DNA from: Streptomyces sp. MP131-18
GTDB taxonomy: Bacteria; Actinomycetota; Actinomycetes; Streptomycetales; Streptomycetaceae
DNA: 46,868 nt
Assembly (NCBI RefSeq): GCF_001984575.1
Contig: NZ_LZNS01000002.1
Location: 1 to 46,868 of the forward strand
Direction of reading: 5' to 3'
Positions 16,168 through 23,780 of the stretch are shown here, in pieces. A model generated the notes under the pieces. That model searched no databases and was not told the origin of the DNA. It worked only from the letters and a program-made list of their open reading frames with translations. A program made the position numbers and the translations under genes. Each line of letters opens with the position of its first letter. Positions within the stretch are counted from its first letter, which is position 1.

Positions 16168-16343
16168 CACGTCACCCCCCGCAGCTCCTGGTGGCGCGCG
16201 GCGCGGCGGTGGGTATGGATGGGGGCGATGTCGGGGAGGCTGGCTTGGCCGGCGACATAGATGTTCGTCACGCCCGACCAAGGGATCACCAGGGGGCGTT
16301 TGTGACCGGCCAGTGCCGGTGAGTTCTGCGAGAGGTGCGTCAC
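16164..16343 (-). CDS. Small hypothetical protein heading the replication operon
   Basis: 59 aa from GTG 16343. The strong third-position GC bias starts about here and continues to the stop, which overlaps the GIY-YIG start as GTGA. The start codon sits inside a dyad CACACC-N7-GGTGTG at 16341-16359, a possible operator. Sequence features are LVIPWSGVTNIYVAG and a basic THRRAARHQE tail. Family not recognised. Confidence 0.5.
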   Translation of the reverse strand: MTHLSQNSPALAGHKRPLVIPWSGVTNIYVAGQASLPDIAPIHTHRRAARHQELRGVTW

Positions 16344-16460
16344 ACCCCATAGAGGTGTGCGCGCAGCGATCCGTGTGACCGTCCTCGCCGGGAAATATGT
16401 TACGGCAGGCGGGTGGCCTGCCGGGTAGTGCTGATTTGACACGTACGGTCCCTGATGTTC
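16341..16460 (-). promoter_or_regulatory. Probable promoter/operator region of the replication operon
   Basis: This gap precedes the leftward replication genes. It contains the dyad CACACC-N7-GGTGTG (16341-16359), an inverted repeat GGCAGG/CCTGCC at 16403-16421 and TCCCTGATGTTCAGGGA near 16451. An AT-rich ATATTTCC/TAACAT patch on the leftward strand near 16395 could be a -10 region. No precise start is claimed. Confidence 0.4.
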
Positions 16461-16504
16461 AGGGAGCCGCGATCAGCGGTTCTGTGACCCAGGCCACCAC
16501 ATGC

Positions 16505-16675
16505 CTACTCCTGCTGGGCATCGCGTGTGGTGGCGCCGTATGCTGTTGGGTAGGTGACCACACGGGCCCTGGAGGTCCAGGCACCCAGCGCGGTCACCGC
16601 GCTGACCACGACTCCGGAGCTTGCCGGCGGGGAGTCGTTGCTGAGGAGGCCGTCCTGTTCCAGCAGGGCGGCCAT
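16505..16675 (-). CDS. Possible small protein
   Basis: 56 aa from ATG 16675 (MAALLEQDGLLSNDSPP). Codon use is moderately GC3-biased but there is no ribosome site. It is the third leftward ORF after the XRE regulator. Its Ser/Ala/Val-rich middle and polar tail give no functional clue. It could be non-coding. Confidence 0.3.
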   Translation of the reverse strand: MAALLEQDGLLSNDSPPASSGVVVSAVTALGAWTSRARVVTYPTAYGATTRDAQQE

Positions 16676-16682
16676 CAGCTTT

Positions 16683-16910
16683 TTACGGGGGAAGCACGAG
16701 GGCTGCAGAAGACCGGAGCGCGGCGGACGACGCACGCGTGACACTCGGCCGGGACATCAGGATCACCTCCGTTGCTTCCCCGTCGTGATCGGGTACTCGG
16801 ACGCACCACCATGCCATACCCACCCCACACGACACGCCCGAACCGCGAAGACGGTGACCTGTCGCGCCGTCAGGCACGGCGCTTGCCAGGCGGTCTTCCA
16901 GGCTGGTCAC
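16683..16910 (-). CDS. Small protein coupled to the XRE regulator
   Basis: 75 aa from GTG 16910, overlapping the XRE stop as GTGA. An internal ATG at 16757 has a stronger ribosome site (GGAGGTGATCC), and the DNA around it resembles the leader and start codon of parA (38903-38950). The reading frame may therefore contain a second start or a fossil leader. The protein has GMAWWCVRVPDHDGE in its centre. Function unknown. Confidence 0.45.
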   Translation of the reverse strand: MTSLEDRLASAVPDGATGHRLRGSGVSCGVGMAWWCVRVPDHDGEATEVILMSRPSVTRASSAALRSSAALVLPP

Positions 16911-18148
16911 GGTGACTCCTGCGACTGCATGCCGCCTCTGATCGCCGCGATCGCCTGTCGCAGATCCACGGCGGCCGATGATCCGCGGAACCGAGGGGCG
17001 GCGAGCAGCGCTTCGACCCGCGACGCCCGCTTGACGATCCACGAGATCTGTTCCTCTGCCGGGAGCGTGAGGATCGGGGCCATGGCTGCGGCGGCGCCCT
17101 CGACGTTGTTTTGCTGGACGCGGGCCGTAGCCACGTAAATGTGGGCCAGACGCTCATCGTCGAGGGAGCGCTCCGCCACTGACATCCGTTGCCACGAGGC
17201 GATCGCTGACAGCGCCTCCCGTTCGGCGCGTTGTGCGTCACCTGGGCCGCCAGGCCAAATAAGGCTTGATCCGGCGTAGTAGCGGCGCTTGGTGTCGGAG
17301 AACGCGAAGAGGCCCGGTACGGAGTCCGGGCGGTCGACAGACTCGTGAACTCGCTCGGCCTCGTCCAACGCAAAGTTCGCACCACGGGAGTCACCGAGGT
17401 TCGCCAGAGATTGCGCACGGCCGGACAGGAGCCGAGCCACGCCGGTGCCCGGTACCCCAGGCTGGGCCCGAGCCAGCCCGTCTTCTACGAAGTCGATAGC
17501 AGCCGCGTAGTCGCCTTGGAACCGGCTGATCAGGGATTGGGTACCGCGGCTCCACAGCAGCAGTTCGGTATCGCCCGCGAGCTGCGCACAGGAGGCAGCA
17601 GCCTGCGCGTGCTCCAGTGCGCTGTCAGGTGCTCCCAGATCGAGTGCGGCGTACGCCAGAATGCCGGAAAGCCGCCCGGCGACGATCAGAAGGTCAGTGC
17701 GCTGGCCCGGACCGTGGCGGTGGTCTCGCAAGCGGGAGAAAACATCTCCGCGCAGGGCATGCGCGCGGTGCAGCATAGGCCCAGGCGGAGACGCGAGGTA
17801 GTCGATAGCCGTTTCCTCGACGCCGCTGTGAAGGTCGTCGAGTTCCAAGTCTGCCAGGGCGGCGAGATCACGCGACGCGGCGAGGGCGGCGGCGAGGGTC
17901 TTGCGGTTAGCCGCCTGGGTGCGCCGGTCAGTCTCTTCTCGCTCGAACGCGGCAACCAGCGCGCCTGCCGCAGAGAGCGCTTCATCAGCGGCTATCGCGA
18001 AGTCGGCTGTTGCGGCACGCCGACCGTGCTCGATGTGGTGGATGTGGGCGCGGTCGTAGTGAGTGAGATCCGCGAGAGCGCCGTAGCTCAGGCGGGCAGC
18101 GCTGCGGTGCTGACGTAGCAGCTCCGCGAATTCTGCGGATGAGGCCAT
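16907..18148 (-). CDS. XRE-family regulator with TPR-like C-terminus
   Basis: 413 aa from ATG 18148. The N-terminal HTH is clear (FAELLRQHRSAARLSYGALADL, split by a turn, then HIHHIEHGRR, residues 5-45). The rest is a series of helical pairs typical of the TPR regions attached to Streptomyces XRE regulators, which often sense peptides or small molecules. The following small gene is coupled by a GTGA overlap, a common partner arrangement. The upstream gap contains a TGTTGTCAGG dyad, a likely autoregulatory site. Its target is unknown. Confidence 0.85.
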   Translation of the reverse strand: MASSAEFAELLRQHRSAARLSYGALADLTHYDRAHIHHIEHGRRAATADFAIAADEALSAAGALVAAFEREETDRRTQAANRKTLAAALAASRDLAALADLELDDLHSGVEETAIDYLASPPGPMLHRAHALRGDVFSRLRDHRHGPGQRTDLLIVAGRLSGILAYAALDLGAPDSALEHAQAAASCAQLAGDTELLLWSRGTQSLISRFQGDYAAAIDFVEDGLARAQPGVPGTGVARLLSGRAQSLANLGDSRGANFALDEAERVHESVDRPDSVPGLFAFSDTKRRYYAGSSLIWPGGPGDAQRAEREALSAIASWQRMSVAERSLDDERLAHIYVATARVQQNNVEGAAAAMAPILTLPAEEQISWIVKRASRVEALLAAPRFRGSSAAVDLRQAIAAIRGGMQSQESP

Positions 18149-18192
18149 GTCGCCATCCTGTCGCCGAACGAGCCTGGTTGGAGGGGGGGACG

Positions 18193-18250
18193 TGTTGTCA
18201 GGAGTCAGTGACCTGGCCTGACAACAGGCCCTGGCGCCCAGACAACAGGC
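18193..18250. promoter_or_regulatory. Operator-like dyad upstream of the XRE gene
   Basis: Perfect inverted arms TGTTGTCAGG (18193-18202) and CCTGACAACA (18217-18226), with a third half-site GACAACAGGC at 18241-18250. It lies 45 bases upstream of the regulator start, so autoregulation is likely. Confidence 0.6.
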
Positions 18251-18311
18251 AGCACCTTGGATACGGAGCGCGAGAGTGTTGCGCTGAATCCATGAGCGTT
18301 AGCAATCGGTA

Positions 18312-19076
18312 TCACGCTGCTTCCTGGGGAAGTGGCAGGTCGTCGTACACCAGCTCCACCCGATCGGCAGGAGCAATTACCCGCAGCAGCTCAAGTGGTC
18401 TTCGCTCAGCGCTTATCGTCAGACGGGTCACCTCGAAGACAGGGACTCGCCCGCCGATTCGCAGCCGACCTGCCTCCTGCTCGGTGGGCAGCCGAGCCTT
18501 GACTCTTTCGTTCACCGCAGCGGGACGGTGGCCCAAGGCGATGAGCTGGCGATACACACCGCCTTCGATCTTCTTCTCCTTGGACAGCGGGGTGTCTCTG
18601 GCGATGTCGGGCGGATACCACGCGTCCTGGGTTTGCACGACATCGTCAGAGCCGATCATGGCAAGTCGGCGGCGGTATACAGCCTCTGTCTTCGCGGGAA
18701 GTTGGAGCAACCGTGTCGAGGATTCAGAGATCCTCACGGCTGGAGCCACCAAGTCAACCACCATGCGACCGTCCAAGCCCCGTTCGGCACAGGCGGTCTC
18801 CCACGGCCCTTTGGTGCCGCCGGGCTCGATCACACGCGAGTATCGGCTGAGCGGGAGGGGCACGAGAGTGCGGCTGCGCACCACTGTCCCGCGTTTCCGT
18901 ACCGGCACCACGAGCCCTTCGTCGGCCAGGATGGCCACGGCTCGGCGCAATGTGAGACGCGAAGCTCCGTACTCGCGTTCGAGTTCAGTGAGGCGCGGCA
19001 GGTTCGCCCCCTCGGGGAACTCCCCTGCGTTGACGCGTTTCCGCAGGTCGTTGGCAACCTCGCGATACCCGGGCAT
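18312..19076 (-). CDS. GntR/UTRA regulator, likely repressor of the transfer operon
   Basis: 254 aa from ATG 19076 with AGGAG and GGAGG upstream. Residues 1-65 are a GntR winged helix (YREVANDLRKRVNAGEFPEG, LTELEREYGASRLTLRRAV). Residues 90-250 form a UTRA-like ligand domain ending in VIAPADRVELVYDDLPL. In Streptomyces conjugative plasmids, GntR proteins (KorA, TraR, KorSA types) repress traB and themselves. Here the gene is divergent from the operon leading to traB, with repeated TTARGGGTACC sites between. The role is inferred from that context. Confidence 0.85.
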   Translation of the reverse strand: MPGYREVANDLRKRVNAGEFPEGANLPRLTELEREYGASRLTLRRAVAILADEGLVVPVRKRGTVVRSRTLVPLPLSRYSRVIEPGGTKGPWETACAERGLDGRMVVDLVAPAVRISESSTRLLQLPAKTEAVYRRRLAMIGSDDVVQTQDAWYPPDIARDTPLSKEKKIEGGVYRQLIALGHRPAAVNERVKARLPTEQEAGRLRIGGRVPVFEVTRLTISAERRPLELLRVIAPADRVELVYDDLPLPQEAA

Positions 19077-19107
19077 GGCCCCTCCTCTCCTGACGCAGAC
19101 TGCGCGG

Positions 19108-19166
19108 TTAAGGGTACCTGTATTGACAGGCTGAGGTGTGGTCGGCAGTATCTGATTAGGGGTACC
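19108..19166. promoter_or_regulatory. Putative GntR operator pair
   Basis: TTAAGGGTACC (19108-19118) and TTAGGGGTACC (19156-19166) are direct repeats 48 bases apart with palindromic GGTACC cores. They lie in the intergenic region between the divergent GntR gene and transfer operon. ACGCAG-N5-CTGCGT follows near 19170. Confidence 0.6.
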
Positions 19167-19212
19167 ACTAACGCAGGGTGTCTGCGTGGATGCGGCACCT
19201 CCATGTCAAAAA

Positions 19213-19248
19213 CGGCTCCCCGGTTCTGCCAAGACCACCGGGGAGCCG
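19213..19248 (+). terminator. Leader hairpin before the transfer operon
   Basis: Arms CGGCTCCCCGG and CCGGGGAGCCG around 14 bases, 41 bases before the ATG at 19289. The position suits an attenuator keeping transfer genes quiet, or a simple terminator. Confidence 0.55.
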
Positions 19249-19288
19249 CGACCGAAGCGTGTTCGTCCCGATGAGGAGAACGACTCCG

Positions 19289-19768
19289 ATGAACCCGATT
19301 CTCACACCTCGCCCGTCGGCTGGGCAGCGCGGCATCCGGCCGTCGCCGGCGGATGCGCTGGCCGCGGCGTTCGAGCGGCACGCCGACATGCTGGTCGGCT
19401 ACATCCGTACCGATCTGGCTGCCGGGGACTGGCAGCTGGCCCGGGACGCCGAGGACGTGGCCGCCGACGCGTGGCTGCTGATCGTCGAGAGCGCTGGCCC
19501 TGTTGAGGGCCGGGTGCTCGATGCGGACTGGCTGCGGCTGATCGCCCGTGCCGCGGTGCGCCGCTACCTCGACAGGCGGGGGCCGGAGCGGCCGGTGGGG
19601 CTGCGCGGCGTTCGGCTGGAGCACGGCACGGCGGAGGACGGGTTCGAGGACCTGGTCCTCGACTCGTTGCCCGCCGACCCGGTGCCTGCTGACCAGTTGC
19701 GCGTGGCGCCGGTGCGGGCCCTGTCCCGGCGTGGTGTTCCGGCCGCGCGTGAGGCGGTGGCGGCGTGA
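19289..19768 (+). CDS. Sigma-70 region-2-like protein
   Basis: 159 aa from ATG 19289 with GAGGAG upstream; longer in-frame starts cross the leader hairpin. Residues 20-95 resemble sigma region 2 (AAFERHADMLVGYIRTDL, ARDAEDVAADAWLLI), but no region 4 follows, so it is short for a working sigma factor. It opens the rightward transfer operon, with its stop overlapping the next start as TGATG. It could be a modified regulator. Confidence 0.6.
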   Translation: MNPILTPRPSAGQRGIRPSPADALAAAFERHADMLVGYIRTDLAAGDWQLARDAEDVAADAWLLIVESAGPVEGRVLDADWLRLIARAAVRRYLDRRGPERPVGLRGVRLEHGTAEDGFEDLVLDSLPADPVPADQLRVAPVRALSRRGVPAAREAVAA

Positions 19769-20322
19769 TGACGACGATGTTCGAGTCCCGCGCGCTCCGG
19801 CAGGAGGCGCACGCGGTGAGCGCGGTCCGCCGCACCGGTGACGCGCGCCGCACCCGGATTCGGTTCTATGCCGAGTTCTACCTGCGCGGCCTGGCCCGCG
19901 GCCACCGTGCCGCTGACGCCCGCGACATGTGGGGTACCGACCTGGTGCGCCTGCTCGGGGTCGCCCGCCCGGTGGACCTGCCCGCCCTCGCACGGGCGGT
20001 GCTCGCCGAACTGGACGCCCGGGTCGACCGGCTGACGGCCGCCGCGGAGGCGACCGGCCAGCCCGCGCTCGTCGCGCTGGCCCACATGCTGGGCATCGAC
20101 CTCACCGCGCACTACGAGGCCGACCTGTCCGACGACGGCGGGGCCACCTGGCAGGCGTGGGCCGGGCTCGGCACGCTCACCGGCGCCGAGGTCCGCCGCG
20201 ACGCGGCCGGCATCCTCACCGAGGGCGGGCAGGCCCGAGCCGACGGCCCGGCCGTCCTGCTCCACTCCCCCGGCGGCGGGCTGACCCGCTGGACCCCGAC
20301 GGCCCGGGCGGAGGTGGCCTGA
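19768..20322 (+). CDS. Hypothetical protein of the transfer operon
   Basis: 184 aa from ATG 19768 (GTG 19765 is adjacent), coupled to both neighbours by one-base TGATG overlaps. Mostly helical and Ala-rich, with a basic N-terminal segment (RRTGDARRTRIRFYAEFYLRG split by a turn) and an IDLTAHYEADLSDDGG stretch. No family recognised. Its conserved position suggests a small transfer or spread role. Confidence 0.7.
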   Translation: MTTMFESRALRQEAHAVSAVRRTGDARRTRIRFYAEFYLRGLARGHRAADARDMWGTDLVRLLGVARPVDLPALARAVLAELDARVDRLTAAAEATGQPALVALAHMLGIDLTAHYEADLSDDGGATWQAWAGLGTLTGAEVRRDAAGILTEGGQARADGPAVLLHSPGGGLTRWTPTARAEVA

Positions 20323-20561
20323 TGGCGGACTTCGGTAAGCACACGCACGGGCCGAACTTCGGCCGCCGGGTGGCGGGTTGCCCGCGCTGCGACGAACTCG
20401 AGGCCGGAGCCGAGCCGGTCCGCTGGACGCGCGGCTGGCAGCGCGAGCAGGAGACCCGGAACGACGCCATCCGGCAGCACGCGCACGAGAAGCACTTCGC
20501 GCCCGGCGGCCCGCACGCCCGCCGCGAGTGTGGCCCGGTCTGCACGTTCGGGGACTGGTGA
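20322..20561 (+). CDS. Small Cys/His-containing protein
   Basis: 79 aa from ATG 20322. It has CPRCDELE near residue 21 and a C-terminal HARRECGPVCTFGDW, so it may bind zinc. It is coupled by overlaps to both neighbours. The middle is basic (WTRGWQREQETRNDAIRQ). Function unknown. Confidence 0.7.
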   Translation: MADFGKHTHGPNFGRRVAGCPRCDELEAGAEPVRWTRGWQREQETRNDAIRQHAHEKHFAPGGPHARRECGPVCTFGDW

Positions 20562-20956
20562 CCATGGCCGAGACGATGAACGCCAGCCGGGTGCATGCCC
20601 GAGTCGCGGCGACGACATGGCTGTGTGCCGCGCTTGTCGCCGCGGGTGTCGCCTGGACCGCCGGGCTGACGGCGGCGTGGTGGCAGCAGGCACTGCTGGC
20701 GGTGCCCGTGCTGGCGGTGATCGCCGCCGACCTGCGGGGCGCGGGCCCGGTGATCGACGCCCGGGTCGCGGTCGTGCACCTGCTGACCGCCCTGGGCTGG
20801 GTGCAGACCCCGCTCGCGGTCGCGGGCGGAGCCTGGGCGGCAGGGCTCGGCGCGGAGGCGTCGACGCGGCTGGCACTGGCCGGCGTGGTCCTCGCAGTCG
20901 TCGCGCTGTTCCGCACGGCCCCCTCTTCTACTGCGCCGGAAGGAAGTGCCCAATGA
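20558..20956 (+). CDS. Small integral membrane protein
   Basis: 132 aa from GTG 20558 (GTGA overlap); ATG 20564 is an alternative. Four hydrophobic segments are visible, near residues 15-37, 45-60, 70-95 and 105-120. Streptomyces transfer operons often carry small membrane (spread) proteins that move plasmid between hyphal compartments. This fits, but homology is not recognised. It overlaps the next gene as ATGA. Confidence 0.7.
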   Translation: MTMAETMNASRVHARVAATTWLCAALVAAGVAWTAGLTAAWWQQALLAVPVLAVIAADLRGAGPVIDARVAVVHLLTALGWVQTPLAVAGGAWAAGLGAEASTRLALAGVVLAVVALFRTAPSSTAPEGSAQ

Positions 20957-21660
20957 GCGAGCAGATGATGACGGCGGAGCGGCTGGTTGAGGTCGAGCGG
21001 TTGCGGGCGAGCAACGCCGAGTTGGAGCGGGTGAGCGACGAGGCGTTGGCGGAGCGGGATGCGCTCCACGACCGGCTCGATGAGATGGCCGCCGCGGTCG
21101 CTCCGATCGAGGAGATCGGCGAGCACTCCTCGCACAACGACCCGTGGGCGAACGCGCTTGACCTGATCACCCCGGCCGCCGAGGTCGAGCAGATGCGGGC
21201 GCGGGTCGCCGAGTTGGAGGCCGAGGCCGACCGGCTGGCAACGGACCGCGCCCGGTGGATGAACCGCTACTACGAGGAGTCCCGCACCTACTGGGATGCC
21301 GAGCTGCCGCCGGGCGGCGAGTGCTGTGCGGACTGCGGGCAGCCGGTGGAGTCCGAGCCGTGCCCCGAACACCATCCGGCGACCGTCGCCGAGCGCCTGC
21401 GGGGCCGTATTGCCGAGTTGGAGCGGCGTCCGTTCGGCGCCGAGGTGCTCCGCATGGCTGCTGGCGAGACGGAGAAGCTGCGCCGCTTCGAGCGGGTGAG
21501 TGGACCGCGCTGGGCCGCGCTGTCGTCGGAGGAGCTGCGCGAGGCGCGCCTGCTGGAACAGCGCCACCAGATGGACCCGCTGGACGGCGCGTTCGCCGAG
21601 CTGGCGATCCGGCACTGCAGCGGGACCGGGATCAATGAGCCTGCGGGAGGTGGGCTGTGA
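20953..21660 (+). CDS. Coiled-coil protein with zinc-like motif
   Basis: 235 aa from ATG 20953. Coiled coils cover about residues 8-50 and 75-100 (heptads such as VERLRASNAELERVSDEAL), followed by CCADCGQPVESEPCPEHH, a probable zinc site, and further helices to the end. It is coupled at both ends (ATGA, GTGA). It is likely a structural or adaptor protein of the transfer operon, by position only. Confidence 0.75.
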   Translation: MSEQMMTAERLVEVERLRASNAELERVSDEALAERDALHDRLDEMAAAVAPIEEIGEHSSHNDPWANALDLITPAAEVEQMRARVAELEAEADRLATDRARWMNRYYEESRTYWDAELPPGGECCADCGQPVESEPCPEHHPATVAERLRGRIAELERRPFGAEVLRMAAGETEKLRRFERVSGPRWAALSSEELREARLLEQRHQMDPLDGAFAELAIRHCSGTGINEPAGGGL

Positions 21661-23291
21661 GTCTGACGGAGTTCCAGGAGTCTCGCCGGCAGGACCGGAT
21701 CGCGGACCGGGAGCAGGAGCGTGAGGACCGGCGCCAGGCGGAGGAGGCGCGGCTGCGGCGGGAGGAGCAGCAGCGCCAGGAGCGCCTGGAGCTGAAGCGC
21801 CTGTCGGTGGAGGAGGCCGACCGGCGGCGGGAGCAGGACCGGGCGGACCGGCAGGCTGCCGCGGAGGAGAAGCGGCGCCGGGCGGAGGCGGAGCGGCAGG
21901 CGAAGGCTGCTGCCGCGAAGGAGCGCGCCCGGCAGAAGAAGCAGGCCGCGAAGGAGCGGCGGGAGCGGTGGCAGAAGCGCCTGGTGGCGGTGCCGGCCTG
22001 GGTGGCCGAGCACCTGGATCTGGCGGCCGCGCTGGTGGTGATGGGCTGCTCGATCGTGCCGGCGCTGATCTCGCAGGCGTCCATGCTGGGCGAGACCGGG
22101 CTGAACCCGCTGATGGTCGGGATGCTGCCGGTCATGCTGGAGTGCGCCGCGTGGGCGGCGACGGCCGGCGAGACGAAGGCGCTGAAGGCGCGTCGGTCGC
22201 CGTGGCTGTACCGGGTGGCGATCTACGGGTTCGCGGGCCTGGCGGCGGCGATCAACTGGACGCACGGCCGTGACATCGGCGGGGCCGAGCACGGTACGGC
22301 GCTGGGCGCGGTGCTGGCGGCCTCCAGCATCATCCCGATCCTGATCTGGCAGCTCGTGCAGGCCGGCCGTCACCGTGAGCTCGCCCTGCGGCAGCGCGCG
22401 GAGCGCAAGGCGCGGCGTCAGGCGCGTAAGGACGAGCACCTGACCCGCAAGCAGCGGCAGGAGGAGCTGCCGGAGGTGTGGGCGGTTGCTCAGAAGCTGC
22501 GCGCGATCGCGGGGCGGGCGCGCCTGTCGGAGGAGGACGCGTGGCTGGCCGCGTGGTCGGTCCGCGAGGCGGCTGGCGTGGACCTGCCGCAGGAGTTGCT
22601 GACGCTGCTGTCGGCGGATCTGCTCGGGCTGAGGGTTGACGCGGAGTCACGAGTGGCGGAGGCGCTGGCGGACCTGTCTCTTGCCCGCGACCTGCGGCTG
22701 AAGGTGTCCGTCAAAGCGCCGCCGGAGAGCCCCGAGGGGAGCGCTGCGGAGTCCGTCAGTAGCGCGTGGACGGTGTCCGCGAACGGGTCAATTACCCCCC
22801 CTACCGGGGGTGTTGAGGAGGCCGCGACGGCCCTCGTGAAACGCCTGGAAGGGCCCCTTTTGCGGAGGGAGGTTTCCACACAATCTCCGCAGATCACCCC
22901 GTCCGTCCCCGCGCCCGCGCGAACGTCTAAACCCGCGCCTGCGCCCGCGCATGACACGCGCAAAAAGCAGCCCGCACGGACCTCCTCCGACGGCCAGACC
23001 GGCACCAAGAAGCGCACTGCGCGGAGCACTGTGCGGACCCTGTCGCCGGGCGCGAAGAAGGCCGCAGCGGAGACCGCGCGACGGGCCACCGCGGAAGAGA
23101 ACGCGGACATCGAGGCGTGGATCGCGGACCAGCTGCGGACCGGCACCGATGTCACCCGCAGTGACGTCGAGCAGGAGACCCACCGCCGCCGTGTCGCACT
23201 TCACGGCGTGCGGAAGGCCGAGATGCCGGGCAAGACCTGGTGCTACGACCGGATCGGCGCCGCCAAGCGCGCGGCCGGGAAGGCTGCCTGA
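21657..23291 (+). CDS. DUF2637 membrane protein of the transfer operon
   Basis: 544 aa from GTG 21657 (GTGA overlap). Residues 1-108 are an extremely charged Arg/Glu/Lys coiled coil. Residues 115-245 hold about four membrane segments of the DUF2637 type (LDLAAALVVMGCSIVPALIS, LPVMLECAAWAA, IYGFAGLAAAINW). The C-terminal half is helical then low-complexity, ending in a basic helix-rich DNA-binding-like tail. DUF2637 proteins commonly sit next to traB on Streptomyces plasmids and may anchor the transfer apparatus. The exact role is unknown. Confidence 0.8.
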   Translation: MSLTEFQESRRQDRIADREQEREDRRQAEEARLRREEQQRQERLELKRLSVEEADRRREQDRADRQAAAEEKRRRAEAERQAKAAAAKERARQKKQAAKERRERWQKRLVAVPAWVAEHLDLAAALVVMGCSIVPALISQASMLGETGLNPLMVGMLPVMLECAAWAATAGETKALKARRSPWLYRVAIYGFAGLAAAINWTHGRDIGGAEHGTALGAVLAASSIIPILIWQLVQAGRHRELALRQRAERKARRQARKDEHLTRKQRQEELPEVWAVAQKLRAIAGRARLSEEDAWLAAWSVREAAGVDLPQELLTLLSADLLGLRVDAESRVAEALADLSLARDLRLKVSVKAPPESPEGSAAESVSSAWTVSANGSITPPTGGVEEAATALVKRLEGPLLRREVSTQSPQITPSVPAPARTSKPAPAPAHDTRKKQPARTSSDGQTGTKKRTARSTVRTLSPGAKKAAAETARRATAEENADIEAWIADQLRTGTDVTRSDVEQETHRRRVALHGVRKAEMPGKTWCYDRIGAAKRAAGKAA

Positions 23292-23677
23292 TGCCGCGGA
23301 CGAACATGCGGTTCTGGGACCCGACCGGCGCCAGGTACGGCCTGCCGACCTGGCCCTGGACGCTCGGTCCGTCCCCGGACCACATGGCCACCGAACGCCA
23401 GCTGAAGGCCCGGGGCCTGCGCCCCGGCGGACAGGACCCGACCGGCCAGCTCGGATGGCTCCGGGGCGGCGAGGAACGCTTCGCCGCACTGTACCCGGTC
23501 GAGCTGGCCCTGCCGAAGCGGCCGATGACCCCAGCGAAATGGGCCGCCGTCCGGAAGGCCTGCGCGGCCCGCCGGATCTGCCCGGACTGCCGTCGGGACG
23601 TCGGCTACGAGCCCAGCCGACGACTGGGCGCCTGCAACGACTGCACCGCCAGCGGCAGTTACGCCGCCGCTGCCTGA
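23291..23677 (+). CDS. RRQRL-type zinc-binding protein
   Basis: 128 aa from ATG 23291 (one-base overlap with DUF2637). It matches the pattern I know as RRQRL motif-containing zinc-binding proteins: RYGLPTWPW near the start, ATERQLKARGLRPGGQ in place of the RRQRL core, ALPKRPMTPAKWAAV and a C-terminal CPDCRRD...CNDC zinc ribbon. These are common on actinomycete mobile elements close to traB. The function is not established. Confidence 0.75.
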   Translation: MPRTNMRFWDPTGARYGLPTWPWTLGPSPDHMATERQLKARGLRPGGQDPTGQLGWLRGGEERFAALYPVELALPKRPMTPAKWAAVRKACAARRICPDCRRDVGYEPSRRLGACNDCTASGSYAAAA

Positions 23678-23780
23678 CCAGCCAACTGAAGAACCGACGC
23701 GGGACGGGGTCACCGGTCTCAACCGACCAAAGCGATGCCCGGCCCCCGCCCGCGCCGCACCCCAGAGAGGCAGGACCAGC

